Source of the DNA: Ga0077555 sp050187415
Lineage (GTDB): Bacteria > Pseudomonadota > Alphaproteobacteria > Rhizobiales > Hyphomicrobiaceae
Assembly: GCA_050187415.1 (NCBI GenBank)
Contig: JBFWXN010000010.1
Span: forward strand, 37,153 to 101,152
Reading direction: 5' to 3'
Length of the DNA stretch: 64,000 bases
The notes below the pieces were generated by a model. The model was not told the origin of the DNA. It searched no databases and saw nothing but the letters and a program-made list of their open reading frames with translations. Positions 17,960-26,995 of the stretch are shown piece after piece (position 1 is the first letter of the stretch; every line of letters begins with the position of its first letter). Both the position numbers and the translations under genes were made by a program.

Positions 17960-18019
17960 TTTCGTACGTCCGTTCGCTTTGCGACGTCACCGTTCCCGCG
18001 AGTTATTCGGCAGCCCGCG

Positions 18020-18922
18020 TCATGCCGGCAGCAGGCCGAGTTCGCGCACCAGCTCGGGATTGTCGTCGATCGACGTCAGATCCTGCGTCGTCACGCGCCT
18101 CAGGTCGCGCTTGTACCTATCGTCGGCGTAGGGCCGGCCGCGGTGCAGCGTGCATCGATTGTCCCAGATGACGAGATCACCGACCTGCCACCGATGCGCA
18201 TAGGTAAAGCGCTCGCGCGTGGCGCGCTCCATCAGGTCGCGGATGAGCAGTCGGCCTTCAGGCATGGGCCAGCCGACGACATGCGAGGCATGGGCGCCGA
18301 GATAGAGCGTCTTTCGTCCGGAGCCTGGATGCGTGCGCACGATCGGATGGTGGACGTCCGGCAAACTCTGTCTCTCGGCTTCGGTGTACTCGGTATGCCC
18401 GAGCTGGCCGCGTGAATGAAAGATCGAGTGCACGGCCGTAAGCCCGTCGATGCTCAACTTCGTTTCGGTGTCGAGGTCATCGTAGGCAGCCCGCAGATCG
18501 GCGAACTCGGTGTCTCCGCCTTTTGGGGGCACGATATGTGCGAACAGCATCGAAAGCTCGCCCGAGATCGGGCGGAAGGATGCATCGGAATGCCAGAGCT
18601 GATTGCCCAATGCATCGAGCCGGCGATGGTCCGCACGGCCGCGAAAATCGTTTTTGGCGTCGAGATTCGACACATCGGCGATTTCCGCGTGCTTGAGCCG
18701 CCGCTCGACGCGATGATTGCGCGGCGCAGCAATCGACCCGAAGCGGTGACCGAGAGCGAGGAGTTGATCGTCGTCGAGGCTCTGGCCGTGAAACACGAGA
18801 ACGCTATAGCGATCGATCGCTTCACCGAGAGACATCCGCGTCTCGTCGTCGAGGCGATCGAGGGCGACGCCGTGCACCTCGGCCACGAACAAGGGATGCA
18901 GTTGACGTATCTCCAGTGCCAT
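18020..18922 (-). CDS. TauD/TfdA-family 2-oxoglutarate-dependent dioxygenase
   Basis: Non-heme Fe(II) oxygenase of 300 aa. The iron triad is His111 and Asp113 in LWHSDASF and His260 in TLHRGRPY; Arg in the following RYKRDLRR segment is the expected 2-oxoglutarate contact. It resembles the 2,4-D/phenoxyalkanoate and alkylsulfate-type members, but the substrate is not determined. Start at ATG 18922 behind GGAGG; the frame extends to 18982. It is monocistronic and divergent from xthA. Confidence 0.93.
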   Translation of the reverse strand: MALEIRQLHPLFVAEVHGVALDRLDDETRMSLGEAIDRYSVLVFHGQSLDDDQLLALGHRFGSIAAPRNHRVERRLKHAEIADVSNLDAKNDFRGRADHRRLDALGNQLWHSDASFRPISGELSMLFAHIVPPKGGDTEFADLRAAYDDLDTETKLSIDGLTAVHSIFHSRGQLGHTEYTEAERQSLPDVHHPIVRTHPGSGRKTLYLGAHASHVVGWPMPEGRLLIRDLMERATRERFTYAHRWQVGDLVIWDNRCTLHRGRPYADDRYKRDLRRVTTQDLTSIDDNPELVRELGLLPA

Positions 18923-19113
18923 TTCCGGTCCCTCCGCGTCGGCCGCTCTTGATGACGAACCTCGGGCCATCAGACTGCCCAACCGGCCCTCCGGGCGCCA
19001 GCGAATTCCACATCGATATCCATTGACAGGGCCCGCCCGCGCGGCCGATCTGACGGCCAGGGACGGGCCGATCCAGAGGCTGGGTGAGCCGACGACCGGG
19101 CTAGGAGGGGCGG

Positions 19114-19896
19114 ATGCGGATAGCGACCTGGAACATCAACGGCGTCAAGGCGCGCATCGGGCCTCTGCTCACATGGCTACGCGCGGCCGAACCCGATGTC
19201 GTCTGCCTGCAGGAGATCAAGTCGGTAGACGAGGGCTTCCCGGCATTGGAGATCGAGTCCCTCGGCTACACCGTCGCGGTGCACGGGCAGAAGGGATTCA
19301 ACGGCGTCGCCATCTTGTCCAGACATCCGTTGGAGGACATTCGGCGTGGCCTACCCGGTGATCCGGACGACCTCCAGGCCCGCTACATCGAGGCCGCCGT
19401 CTCCGCCGGCAAAGGCATCGTGCGCGTCGGTGGCCTTTACCTTCCGAACGGCAATCCCATCGGCAGCGACAAGTTCGCCTACAAGCTCGCCTGGCTCGAT
19501 CGGCTGGAGGCGCATGCGCGGTCGCTGCTGACGCTCGAGGAACCGCTGGTGCTCTGCGGCGACTATAACATTATACCCGAGCCAGACGATGCCAAGACTC
19601 CCTCGGCATGGGTGGATGACGCGCTCTTCCAGCCCGATTCGCGCCGAGCATGGCGGCGCCTCCTGGCGCTGGGGCTGACCGATGCGGTGCGCGCCGTGCA
19701 TCCTCGAACGGGCGTCTACACGTTTTGGGATTATCAGGCCGGCGCGTGGCAGAAGGACAATGGCATTCGCATCGATCACCTGCTGCTCTCGCCGCTGGCC
19801 GCGGATCGACTGGTCGATGCTGGAGTCGACCGTACGCCGCGTGGCTGGGAGAAGCCCTCCGATCATACGCCGGCATGGGTCGAACTCGCGCTATGA
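19114..19896 (+). CDS. xthA: Exodeoxyribonuclease III
   Basis: Apurinic/apyrimidinic endonuclease and 3'-5' exonuclease for base-excision repair, 260 aa. Key residues of the family are visible: Asn7 in ATWNING, Glu34 in CLQEIK, YLPNGNP, GDYNI with its catalytic Asp and Asn, RIDHLL, and the terminal SDHTP with the catalytic His. A GGAGGGG ribosome-binding site lies before the ATG. Whether it is the XthA or the ExoA-type paralogue cannot be settled here. Confidence 0.95.
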   Translation: MRIATWNINGVKARIGPLLTWLRAAEPDVVCLQEIKSVDEGFPALEIESLGYTVAVHGQKGFNGVAILSRHPLEDIRRGLPGDPDDLQARYIEAAVSAGKGIVRVGGLYLPNGNPIGSDKFAYKLAWLDRLEAHARSLLTLEEPLVLCGDYNIIPEPDDAKTPSAWVDDALFQPDSRRAWRRLLALGLTDAVRAVHPRTGVYTFWDYQAGAWQKDNGIRIDHLLLSPLAADRLVDAGVDRTPRGWEKPSDHTPAWVELAL

Positions 19897-19923
19897 CAGG
19901 CACGCGCGCGAGGGCGCGTCCTC

Positions 19924-20949
19924 TCAGCGTGTGCGCTCGCCGTACGCGCCGATACCGATGACCCCGCCCTGCAGCACCTCCGGGCGCGGCGTGGCGAAGG
20001 ATTTGCGCGCGACGGGCACATCCCCGCCCGCGCCGAGGTCTCGCCGAGGCACAGGCAACGGTGTGCCATCCGAGCAGGTGCGCACAGCCCCCGGCGCCAA
20101 CCCGATCGTGTCCTGAGGCTCGGCGCCGGGACGCGGCGAGTAGCGGTGCCGGAAGGACGCTACGAGGGCCTCGGACTGCCGGCGAACACCTGCGGACATG
20201 CCGCAGAAGATGCTCTGGTAGATGTCCTCGATCCAGATCCGCTCGTGAGCGGGCGCATTCTCGACAGCCAGCGTAATCAGCGCCAGAGCCCGGCCTTCGT
20301 CGTGCGGCAGGCCACCTTTCGCACGCCAATAGAGATCGGCGAGAAAGGCCTGTGCGCTGGCGTGCCCGATCTGGGCCAGCGTGGACAGCCTGCTGGTCGC
20401 CTGGCGGTGATTGATTTCCACGCCTTCGCCCGTGAGATAAAGCTTCGCCAGCTCGAACTGGGCGTCCTGGTCGCGGAAGAACGTGGCTGCCTCCTGGAAG
20501 AGGCTGGCGGCCCGCTCCGCATTCGGCTTCAAAGCGATCTCGGGCAACCCCCGTAGCGTGTACTGCGCGACAGCCGTGAGCGACTTTCCGACGTAGCTGG
20601 CGCGCGGATCGTCATCGACATCGATCACGGCGGCGTACTGCAGCACGATGCCATTGTAGAGCTTGTAGGCCTTCGGGTGGTTCGTGAACGGACTGGCGGG
20701 GTCGGCATAAAGACGTGCAAGGAAGTACTGCCCCAGCATCGCGCCGCGATCCGCCCCGTAACTCAGCGCCTGCTCCGCCAGCGTATACATGCCGCTGCGA
20801 TAGGCACTGATACCCTGCTCGACGGCTGCTCCTGGGGAAACGAACTTCAAGGCGTCGCGCGCCGCCGCGGGCAGAATTGCGCCGCCCAACAGCACGCCTA
20901 GTCCTACCGCCATACGCGCGGCGACCTTTTGGATGTGCGTCGCAGACAA
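19924..20949 (-). CDS. ExoR-like Sel1-repeat periplasmic protein
   Basis: Secreted Sel1/TPR-like protein of about 341 aa resembling ExoR, the periplasmic regulator that in Sinorhizobium holds the ChvG(ExoS)/ChvI system off. Sel1-type helices are visible: KAYKLYNGIVL, then AAYTLRG-like and AQFELAKLYLTGEGVEI, then ASAQAFLADLYWRAKGGLP. A signal peptide runs from KVAARMAVGLGVLLGG to PAAARD. The C-terminal 90 residues are Pro/Gly-rich and not part of ExoR. The start is ambiguous: TTG 20949 has AAAGG well placed, ATG 20913 lacks spacing; the frame opens further to 21120 without family similarity. No chvG/chvI genes are in the window. Confidence 0.75.
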   Translation of the reverse strand: MSATHIQKVAARMAVGLGVLLGGAILPAAARDALKFVSPGAAVEQGISAYRSGMYTLAEQALSYGADRGAMLGQYFLARLYADPASPFTNHPKAYKLYNGIVLQYAAVIDVDDDPRASYVGKSLTAVAQYTLRGLPEIALKPNAERAASLFQEAATFFRDQDAQFELAKLYLTGEGVEINHRQATSRLSTLAQIGHASAQAFLADLYWRAKGGLPHDEGRALALITLAVENAPAHERIWIEDIYQSIFCGMSAGVRRQSEALVASFRHRYSPRPGAEPQDTIGLAPGAVRTCSDGTPLPVPRRDLGAGGDVPVARKSFATPRPEVLQGGVIGIGAYGERTR

Positions 20950-21320
20950 CTTTCGCCTTTCCGCCAGGACATCGGGCCAGATCGTCTCGTGTCGCCCGCC
21001 TCGCCTGGTCAGTCTCGAATGTCCAACCCGCAGCCCGCGTTCGCTCAACGCGCGAGCGCGCCTCTCGTTTCTCGGTCGCCTCGGCGTCGCGATGCCGCCG
21101 CGCGATCCCTGCCACCACATAAGCTATGGAGAAACTTGGCAGGCACTACAAGCATTTGCGGCATTTCCCTGGGAGGCAACCTCAATTCGTGTCGCCAGCC
21201 TCGCGGACCAGCGTCTCGCCGACGAAGTTCGCTCCGGTTTGTGGCCCAAAAGAGGCGCCCACCGCGCAATGCGTTGCATTCGCGCAACACATCTGCCTTC
21301 AACGTGACGCTGCAATCAGG
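20950..21320. other. 371-base intergenic region without a recognised feature
   Basis: Upstream region of the ExoR-like gene and downstream region of the small membrane protein gene, both on the minus strand. Open frames crossing it on both strands give arginine-rich, low-quality translations. I see no tRNA, repeat, terminator or clear promoter in it. Confidence 0.5.
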
Positions 21321-21608
21321 TCAGCCTCGCAGGACCGCCCATAGACCCGGATGAGTGTACGCCAAGGCTACGATGGCACCCACGCCGACAACGCCGAGCC
21401 CCAGCAAGCCGCCAGCGCTGCGACGAGCCCGTTTCATGACCGAAATCGCAACCGCCATCGCCGCAGGCAGGATGAATGCCGCCACGACCGCCGCGGGTAC
21501 GAGGTGCGACGGCACAGGGAAGAGCTGCGGACCCGCGGCCGACGCCTCGCAGGCGGTCGCAAGCGCGATCCAAATCGTCGCCGACAATCGCTGAAGCGCG
21601 AGACGCAT
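21321..21608 (-). CDS. Small membrane protein of unknown function
   Basis: A 95-aa protein with an N-terminal signal-like hydrophobic stretch (LSATIWIALATACEASAAG) and two further hydrophobic segments at about 30-52 and 67-88, separated by a basic loop (KRARRSAG). I do not recognise a family. Start at ATG 21608 with GGGAG 8 bases upstream; the frame continues to 21695 but that extension is polar and unconserved in style. It stands alone between two minus-strand genes. Confidence 0.6.
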   Translation of the reverse strand: MRLALQRLSATIWIALATACEASAAGPQLFPVPSHLVPAAVVAAFILPAAMAVAISVMKRARRSAGGLLGLGVVGVGAIVALAYTHPGLWAVLRG

Positions 21609-21794
21609 GTCACACTCTCCCACACCCAAACTACGCCCGTTGCCCAACCGAGGGGCCTCGATCCGATACACGGTTGATGTGTCGTAGTGAGGCAAGACGG
21701 CCGACCAAGGGCACGAATGCGGCGTTCTCAGGGATTCAGCGCGTGCCGAACCAAAGACATTGCTCCGAGCCGGTCGCGGACAAGCCGGGCGTCA

Positions 21795-22565
21795 TCAGTC
21801 GGTCGCGCCTATGGGCGGATCCGAAAGCTCGCCGGCCAGCACCTCGGCCACGTGGCGCGCCTGCACGCGGGCGCCGATGCGGTTCAATTTTCCGGCCATA
21901 TTGAGCAGGCAGCCGAGATCACCCGCAAGCACCAGGTCCGCTCCGCTTTCGCCGATGTTGGCACATTTTTTTTCCACCATGGCGTTGGAGATATCGCCGT
22001 ATTTCAACGAGAACGTACCGCCAAATCCGCAGCAGACCTCGCAATCGGCCATCTCCACGACCTCGAGGCCTTCGACGGTCGCGAGCAGCTTGCGCGGCTG
22101 ATCCTTCACGCCAAGCTCGCGCAGTCCCGAGCAACTGTCGTGGTAGGTCGCGCGCGCCAGGAGCGTCTGGCTCACGCCTGCTAGCCCGCGCACATCGACC
22201 AGAAACGACGTCAGCTCGTGCACTTTGTCGGCAAACGCCGTTGCCCGGCCCCGCCATGTCGGATCATCGCCGAGCAACTTCGGATAATGAGCCTTCAACA
22301 TTCCCGCGCATGAGCCCGATGGTACCACGACATAATCGTAACCTTCGCACGCCTCGATCGATTGGCGAGCGAGTGCGGCTGCCGTTGCCCTGTCGCCGGA
22401 GTTGTAGGCGGGTTGCCCGCAACAGGTCTGGGCCGTCGGCACGTCGACCGTACAGCCGGATGCCTCGATCAGCTTGACCGACGCAAACCCCACGGACGGC
22501 CGCATCAGGTCGACCAGGCAGGTGACGAACAGGGCAACGCGCGGGGGCGTGTTTTGGGCGGGCAT
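21795..22565 (-). CDS. (Fe-S)-binding CCG-domain protein, LutA/YkgE-like
   Basis: A 256-aa protein with two cysteine-rich CCG domains: TCCGQPAYNSGD in the first half and CEVCCGFGGTFSLKYG in the second, with VALFVTCLVDLMRP at the start. These domains bind iron-sulfur clusters or contact quinone/heterodisulfide partners. In LutABC, LutA acts with LutB and LutC in L-lactate oxidation; neither partner is adjacent, so the redox partner is unknown. ATG 22565 is used; the frame extends to a TTG at 22592. A membrane cytochrome c gene lies just upstream on the same strand (118-base gap). Confidence 0.9.
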   Translation of the reverse strand: MPAQNTPPRVALFVTCLVDLMRPSVGFASVKLIEASGCTVDVPTAQTCCGQPAYNSGDRATAAALARQSIEACEGYDYVVVPSGSCAGMLKAHYPKLLGDDPTWRGRATAFADKVHELTSFLVDVRGLAGVSQTLLARATYHDSCSGLRELGVKDQPRKLLATVEGLEVVEMADCEVCCGFGGTFSLKYGDISNAMVEKKCANIGESGADLVLAGDLGCLLNMAGKLNRIGARVQARHVAEVLAGELSDPPIGATD

Positions 22566-22683
22566 GGTGACGGGTCTCGGAGTGCGCGACAATCCGGTTT
22601 CAATGGCACGCAGTCATTGGCAATGCAATTCAGGCGGACGATGGACACGTCAGTTGAATCGGCGCGTGACGGCAAGCGCCAAG

Positions 22684-23424
22684 TCATTGCGGCTTGGGCA
22701 AGGGCTCGGGACTGTCGGAAAGCGTGCGCAGGTACGCGATGACGCTCGTCAGCTTGGCCGGATCCTTGATACCCGCAAATGCCATTTTACCACCCCTGAC
22801 GGCTGAACGGGTATCGTAGAGGTAACGGGCAAGGTCCTCATAGGTCCAGCGTCCGCCCTCGGCCTTCAAGGCCTGCGAATAAGCGTAGTCGGGATAGGAC
22901 GCCTTTCCGCGCCCGACGATGTTCCAAAGCCTCGGCCCGAGACGATGACCGTCGCTTCGATCGGCACTGTGGCACGCCGTGCAGATCTTCAGCGCGGATT
23001 TACCTCTTTCCACATCGGCGCCGGCGAGCCCGGCGACCACCTCGCCAGCATCGAAGCTCCAAACTTTTGCTTCTGCCGATTGAGGCCGGCCATCGGGCTG
23101 GATTTGATCGCGCGGGCCTGACGGCGTCGATGACGCCGAAGGAATCGGGAGAAAAGGACGTGGTCGCGGCGTCGACGGAGCGGGCCGGTCCGATGAAACG
23201 ATTGCCGGCTCGAAAGGGCGAATGAGAACAGATCGAACGAGCCAGGCGCCCGTCAATCCGAGCACAAGCAGCGGTGCGACGACGATGAGCCAGCGAATTG
23301 CCGACGTCGCCTTGTGGTCGGACGGATCGGCGTCCAAAACCGACCTGCGGTGCTCCGAGGCGTTCTCGCCCGTCACCTGGGACGCCTCGGATCGGGCGTT
23401 GCGATCGTCGTTGCCGTCCGGCAT
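22684..23424 (-). CDS. Membrane-anchored class I cytochrome c
   Basis: A 246-aa protein with a polar cytoplasmic N-terminus (about 40 residues), one transmembrane anchor (about 43-66), a long Pro/Ser-rich linker, and one cytochrome c domain. Haem attachment is KICTACHSADR; the distal Met is expected in GGKMAFAGI. This layout matches CycM/cytochrome c552-type proteins that pass electrons from the bc1 complex to terminal oxidases in the periplasm. Start at ATG 23424 behind GGGGAG. Confidence 0.9.
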   Translation of the reverse strand: MPDGNDDRNARSEASQVTGENASEHRRSVLDADPSDHKATSAIRWLIVVAPLLVLGLTGAWLVRSVLIRPFEPAIVSSDRPAPSTPRPRPFLPIPSASSTPSGPRDQIQPDGRPQSAEAKVWSFDAGEVVAGLAGADVERGKSALKICTACHSADRSDGHRLGPRLWNIVGRGKASYPDYAYSQALKAEGGRWTYEDLARYLYDTRSAVRGGKMAFAGIKDPAKLTSVIAYLRTLSDSPEPLPKPQ

Positions 23425-23566
23425 GCCGCGCTCCCCGTCCCGCGTCTGTGCGCATGCTGCAGTCAGCCCCCGGCGTTGCAGGGCGTGCCGCGGCGGTATC
23501 CAACAAACGGCGGCGCCGAAGGCCGGGCGCCGCCCCCATCACGTCACGAGACTAGAGCGAACGCGA

Positions 23567-24541
23567 TCACGGCATCAGCACGATCGATCCCGTGGTCTTG
23601 CGTGCCTCGAGATCCCGGTGCGCTTGGGCTGCATCCTTCAGCGCATAGGTGTGATTGACGTTGATCTTGACGGCGCCCTTGTTCACCACATCGAACAGGT
23701 CGTTCGCCGTCTCGACGAGATCGGCGCGCGTCGCGGTGTAGGCCGCGAGCGAGGGACGCGTCATGAACAGCGAGCCTTTCGCGGCGAGAACGCCCGGGTT
23801 GAATGCCTCGATCGGTCCCGAGGCATTGCCGAACGTGACGAACAGTCCGCGCGGCTTCAAACAGTCGAGCGACGCCGGGAACGTGTCCTTGCCGATCGAA
23901 TCATAGACGACATCGCAGAGCTTGCCGCCGGTGATCTCTTTCACTTTGGCAACAAAGTCATCCTTCTTGTAATCGATGCAATAAGCGGCACCATGGTCGA
24001 GGGCGAGCTTGCATTTCTCGGCGCCGCCGGCGGTACCGATCAGCGTTCCGCCGAGGTGCTTGACCCATTGGCTCGCGATCAGGCCGACGCCACCCGCAGC
24101 CGCATGCCAGAGGCACACGGTACCAGGCCGTACGTCGAAGGTCTTCCGCACGAGATAGCGCACCGTCATGCCCTGCAGCATCATGGCCGCTGCGGTTTTG
24201 TAGTCGATGCCATCGGGCATTTTCACGACCCGATCGCCGGCAATCAATCGTTCGGTTGCATAGCCGCCCGCAGGGCCCGCGTAGGCAACGCGATCGCCAA
24301 CCTTGAGATCCGCGACGCCCGAACCGACTGCGATCACCTCGCCTGCACCTTCCATGCCCGGTACGAACGGCGACGAGGGCTGAGGATAAAGGCCGGTTCG
24401 CAGATAGACGTCGATGTAGTTGACGCCGATGGCGTGCTGCTTGAGCTTCACCTCACCGGCGCCTGGCTGGCCAACCGGCACCTCCTCATATTGAAGGGCC
24501 TCGGGTCCGCCGGTCTTGTGAACACGAATCGCATAAGCCAT
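23567..24541 (-). CDS. Quinone oxidoreductase (zeta-crystallin-type MDR)
   Basis: NADPH-dependent quinone reductase of 324 aa in the zinc-free branch of the medium-chain reductases. MAYAIRVHKTGGPEALQYEE at the start, GVNYIDVYLRTGLYP, VPGMEGAGEV and the nucleotide loop HAAAGGVGLIASQWVKHLGG are typical of Qor. Zinc-ligand cysteines are absent. It stands alone; the divergent lipoprotein gene begins 298 bases away. Confidence 0.94.
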   Translation of the reverse strand: MAYAIRVHKTGGPEALQYEEVPVGQPGAGEVKLKQHAIGVNYIDVYLRTGLYPQPSSPFVPGMEGAGEVIAVGSGVADLKVGDRVAYAGPAGGYATERLIAGDRVVKMPDGIDYKTAAAMMLQGMTVRYLVRKTFDVRPGTVCLWHAAAGGVGLIASQWVKHLGGTLIGTAGGAEKCKLALDHGAAYCIDYKKDDFVAKVKEITGGKLCDVVYDSIGKDTFPASLDCLKPRGLFVTFGNASGPIEAFNPGVLAAKGSLFMTRPSLAAYTATRADLVETANDLFDVVNKGAVKINVNHTYALKDAAQAHRDLEARKTTGSIVLMP

Positions 24542-24839
24542 GGGTCACTCCCTGTTGCTCGCAGACGTCGCCAGGTCGACCCTTGCAATGTCCTTTTGCG
24601 ATAAGGCTGACCGGATGGCATTTGGCGCGGCATGTTATCCGGCGGAGGTGGTGGCTCGCGTGCAACGGCGCGGCGAGGATCTGCCACAGCTCCGCCATCG
24701 GTTGGTTTTAAGCTGACGATCGTTGCGGCACAAGGGCACTGGCCGTGATCGGGCAGCTTGCGGCGGACCGCAGCGTTACCGGCACGTGACCTGGACAAGC
24801 TGCAACAAGCGCCGCGCAAGGGGTGGGATGGGAGAGGGA

Positions 24840-25295
24840 ATGAGACGCAAGGGGGCCTTCGGCTCGATCACCGCGCTCGGCTGCCTTGTGGTGCTTCCGC
24901 TCGGCCTCGCGGGATGCGCCGGCAATGCGCCAGCCGAGCTGGTCGATGTAACCGCAGGTGGCCGCTGCGTCGACGACAGTCCGTCCTGCATCAAGGCGCG
25001 TCAGTCCGAATTGAACCTGATCCTGGCCGACAAGCAGAAGCATTGGATTCGGCGGCCCGCCACTGCCGACTCCTATGCAGGCGGCGTGCGGCTCTTCGCC
25101 TACAAGAAGCGCAAGCGCGAGCTGTCATGCGCCGAGCTTACCCTTGCACACAAGGAGGCCGAGGCGGGCCCAGCCGTCTTGCGCGGCCCTGCCGGAAAGC
25201 ACCTCACTCCGGCCCAGGTTTCACGCGGAGCCATGCTCTCGGCCGAAGTTTCGCGCGAGCTTCATCAGGAAATGCGCAGGCGCTGCCGCGGCTGA
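24840..25295 (+). CDS. Hypothetical lipoprotein
   Basis: A 151-aa predicted lipoprotein: MRRKGAFGSITALGCLVVLP begins the signal, and the lipobox LAGC places the lipidated cysteine at about residue 25. The mature part has two cysteines (GRCVDDSPSCIKAR) and a basic block YKKRKRELSCAELT. No known domain is recognised. Start at ATG 24840 with GGGAGAGGG immediately upstream; earlier in-frame starts do not make sense for export. Confidence 0.75.
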   Translation: MRRKGAFGSITALGCLVVLPLGLAGCAGNAPAELVDVTAGGRCVDDSPSCIKARQSELNLILADKQKHWIRRPATADSYAGGVRLFAYKKRKRELSCAELTLAHKEAEAGPAVLRGPAGKHLTPAQVSRGAMLSAEVSRELHQEMRRRCRG

Positions 25296-25446
25296 CCCCG
25301 TCGATCGCGCCCACTGCCAGCAGCACGAGGCCGGGTGCGAAAGGCACTGCACCGGTTCGACACTTCACCAGCCCCATCCTGGTGATTGACAAACGGCCCC
25401 CGCTCGGGACCTTCGTCCCGCACCCGCAGCCCGGAACCACGCCCAA

Positions 25447-25992
25447 ATGGACCTCGACAGCATCGTTCCTGCAATCATCACCTTCATCAAGGAGCACCGT
25501 TCGTGGCTAGGACCCCTGGTACTGGCGCTGGCCTTCTGCGAGTCGCTGGCCTTCGTGTCGCTGGTGCTTCCCGCCTGGGGTATCCTGGTCGCCATCGGCA
25601 CCGTCGTCGGCGCGACCGGGGGTGCTGATTTCTGGTACGTCATACTTTGTGCAGGCGTGGGGGCCGCTCTCGGAGACTGGCTCTCGTATTGGCTGGGCTA
25701 CCATTACGCCGAGAGGATCGCCGGCATGTGGCCGTTCACGAAGTATCCGACGCTGCTGCCGCAAGGTCACGCGTTCTTCGAAAAGTGGGGCCCGAGCGCG
25801 ATCTGGCTCGGCCGTTTCACCGGACCGCTGCGCGCCTCGGTGCCGATCATCGCCGGCACGGTCCGCATGCCCTCCATGTCCTTCCAAATAGCAAACTGGG
25901 GATCGGCCTTCCTTTGGGCCTTCGTTCTGATGCAGTTCGGCGATGTGCTCGGCAAAGTCTGGCAGGCCGTCCATCGAAACGTCGCTGGCTGA
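25447..25992 (+). CDS. DedA-family membrane protein (copy 1)
   Basis: Inner-membrane protein of 181 aa with about five hydrophobic segments. DedA proteins are flippase-like lipid or undecaprenyl-phosphate transporters needed for envelope and membrane-potential homeostasis. The family signature G-[RK]-F-x-G-x-x-R appears as WLGRFTGPLRASVPIIAG around residues 118-137; the early re-entrant region has ESLAFVSLVLPAWG. It is followed 33 bases later by a second DedA-like gene, forming a tandem pair. Confidence 0.92.
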   Translation: MDLDSIVPAIITFIKEHRSWLGPLVLALAFCESLAFVSLVLPAWGILVAIGTVVGATGGADFWYVILCAGVGAALGDWLSYWLGYHYAERIAGMWPFTKYPTLLPQGHAFFEKWGPSAIWLGRFTGPLRASVPIIAGTVRMPSMSFQIANWGSAFLWAFVLMQFGDVLGKVWQAVHRNVAG

Positions 25993-26025
25993 CTCCGGCG
26001 CCGAAGCCACTGACGGAGTGAACGG

Positions 26026-26544
26026 ATGACATTCGAGGCGACATGGCGCGCCATCATCGAATTCATGCAAGGTCACATCGCCTATGCGGAGCCGCTGGTG
26101 TTCGCACTCGGCTTCGCCGAAGGCATTCCAGGCCTGTCCATTCTCGTGCCGTCGAGCGCCATATTCCTGGCGGTCGGCGCCGCACACAGCAGCGCGGGCG
26201 GCGAGTTCTGGAACCTTTGGCTTTCCGCGAGCCTCGGCTGCGTCGTCGGCGACTGGGTGACCTACAGTCTCGGGCGCGTACTCAGGAGCGATGTGACCCG
26301 GTTGCGCTACTTTGCGGTGCATCCGGACGCGATTGCGGCCGGTCATGCCGTCTTCGAACGCTGGGGACCGCTCGCCGTTCTCGCGGGTAAGTTCACCGGT
26401 TTCGCCCGCCCGTTCATTCCGGTCGTGGCCGGCATCCTGACCATGCCCCCGCACCTCTTCTTCCTGTCCAGTGCCGTCTCCTCGATCGCCTGGGCAGGCG
26501 TATTCCTGTCTCCAGGGTATGGCCTGGGCTTCTTCATGAAATAA
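26026..26544 (+). CDS. DedA-family membrane protein (copy 2)
   Basis: Paralogue of the preceding gene, 172 aa, same topology. The re-entrant region reads EGIPGLSILVPSSAIFLAVG, and the signature is LAGKFTGFARPFIPVVAG. The two copies differ strongly outside these motifs, so the duplication is old. They are probably co-transcribed, because the gap is 33 bases and no terminator is seen. Confidence 0.92.
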   Translation: MTFEATWRAIIEFMQGHIAYAEPLVFALGFAEGIPGLSILVPSSAIFLAVGAAHSSAGGEFWNLWLSASLGCVVGDWVTYSLGRVLRSDVTRLRYFAVHPDAIAAGHAVFERWGPLAVLAGKFTGFARPFIPVVAGILTMPPHLFFLSSAVSSIAWAGVFLSPGYGLGFFMK

Positions 26545-26681
26545 CGCCTTCAGAAACACGCTTCGGGCGGCGCGGGCTTGTCGAGGACGAGATTTCCGAC
26601 TAGGCATCGAGCCAACGTCACGCACGCGACCCACCTCGCGTGAAAGACCAGCGTCAAACGACAAACATCACGGAGCCTCCC

Positions 26682-26858
26682 ATGTCATTCGCCCCAGGCG
26701 CACGTTCTGCGCGCAATGTCGAGAAGCAGAAGCGCAAGGCCAAACGCAAGGCTGAGCCGAAAACGGCCACGAGCAGCATCGGCACGACACTAGGTGCCCG
26801 CCAGCGCTCGAAGAAGGCCGCCAACAAGCGTCGCGGGACGGTTACGGCGGCGGCCTGA
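26682..26858 (+). CDS. Small highly basic protein of unknown function
   Basis: A 58-aa protein rich in Lys and Arg (NVEKQKRKAKRKAEPK, QRSKKAANKRRG) with almost no hydrophobic core, so probably disordered and nucleic-acid binding. Start at ATG 26682 with GGAG 7 bases upstream; an in-frame start at 26640 is possible. Being so short and compositionally biased, it could be spurious. It sits between the DedA pair and convergent parC. Confidence 0.5.
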   Translation: MSFAPGARSARNVEKQKRKAKRKAEPKTATSSIGTTLGARQRSKKAANKRRGTVTAAA

Positions 26859-26887
26859 CCCCAAATTCGCCGACCAATCCGGTCATA

Positions 26888-26907
26888 CCGCCCGGAAAAG
26901 CGGGCGG
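26888..26907. terminator. GC hairpin between convergent genes
   Basis: Inverted repeat CCGCCCG / CGGGCGG with loop GAAAAG. There is no T-tract; located between the small basic protein gene and the end of parC, it may serve as a weak bidirectional terminator. Confidence 0.4.
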
Positions 26908-26995
26908 AACGACCGGCCTGACGCACCAACCGCCGGCTCGGACCGCGCCCCGCCATGGGCATTTCCCGCAGCGGGCTTCTTACCCTACGGAGCCA

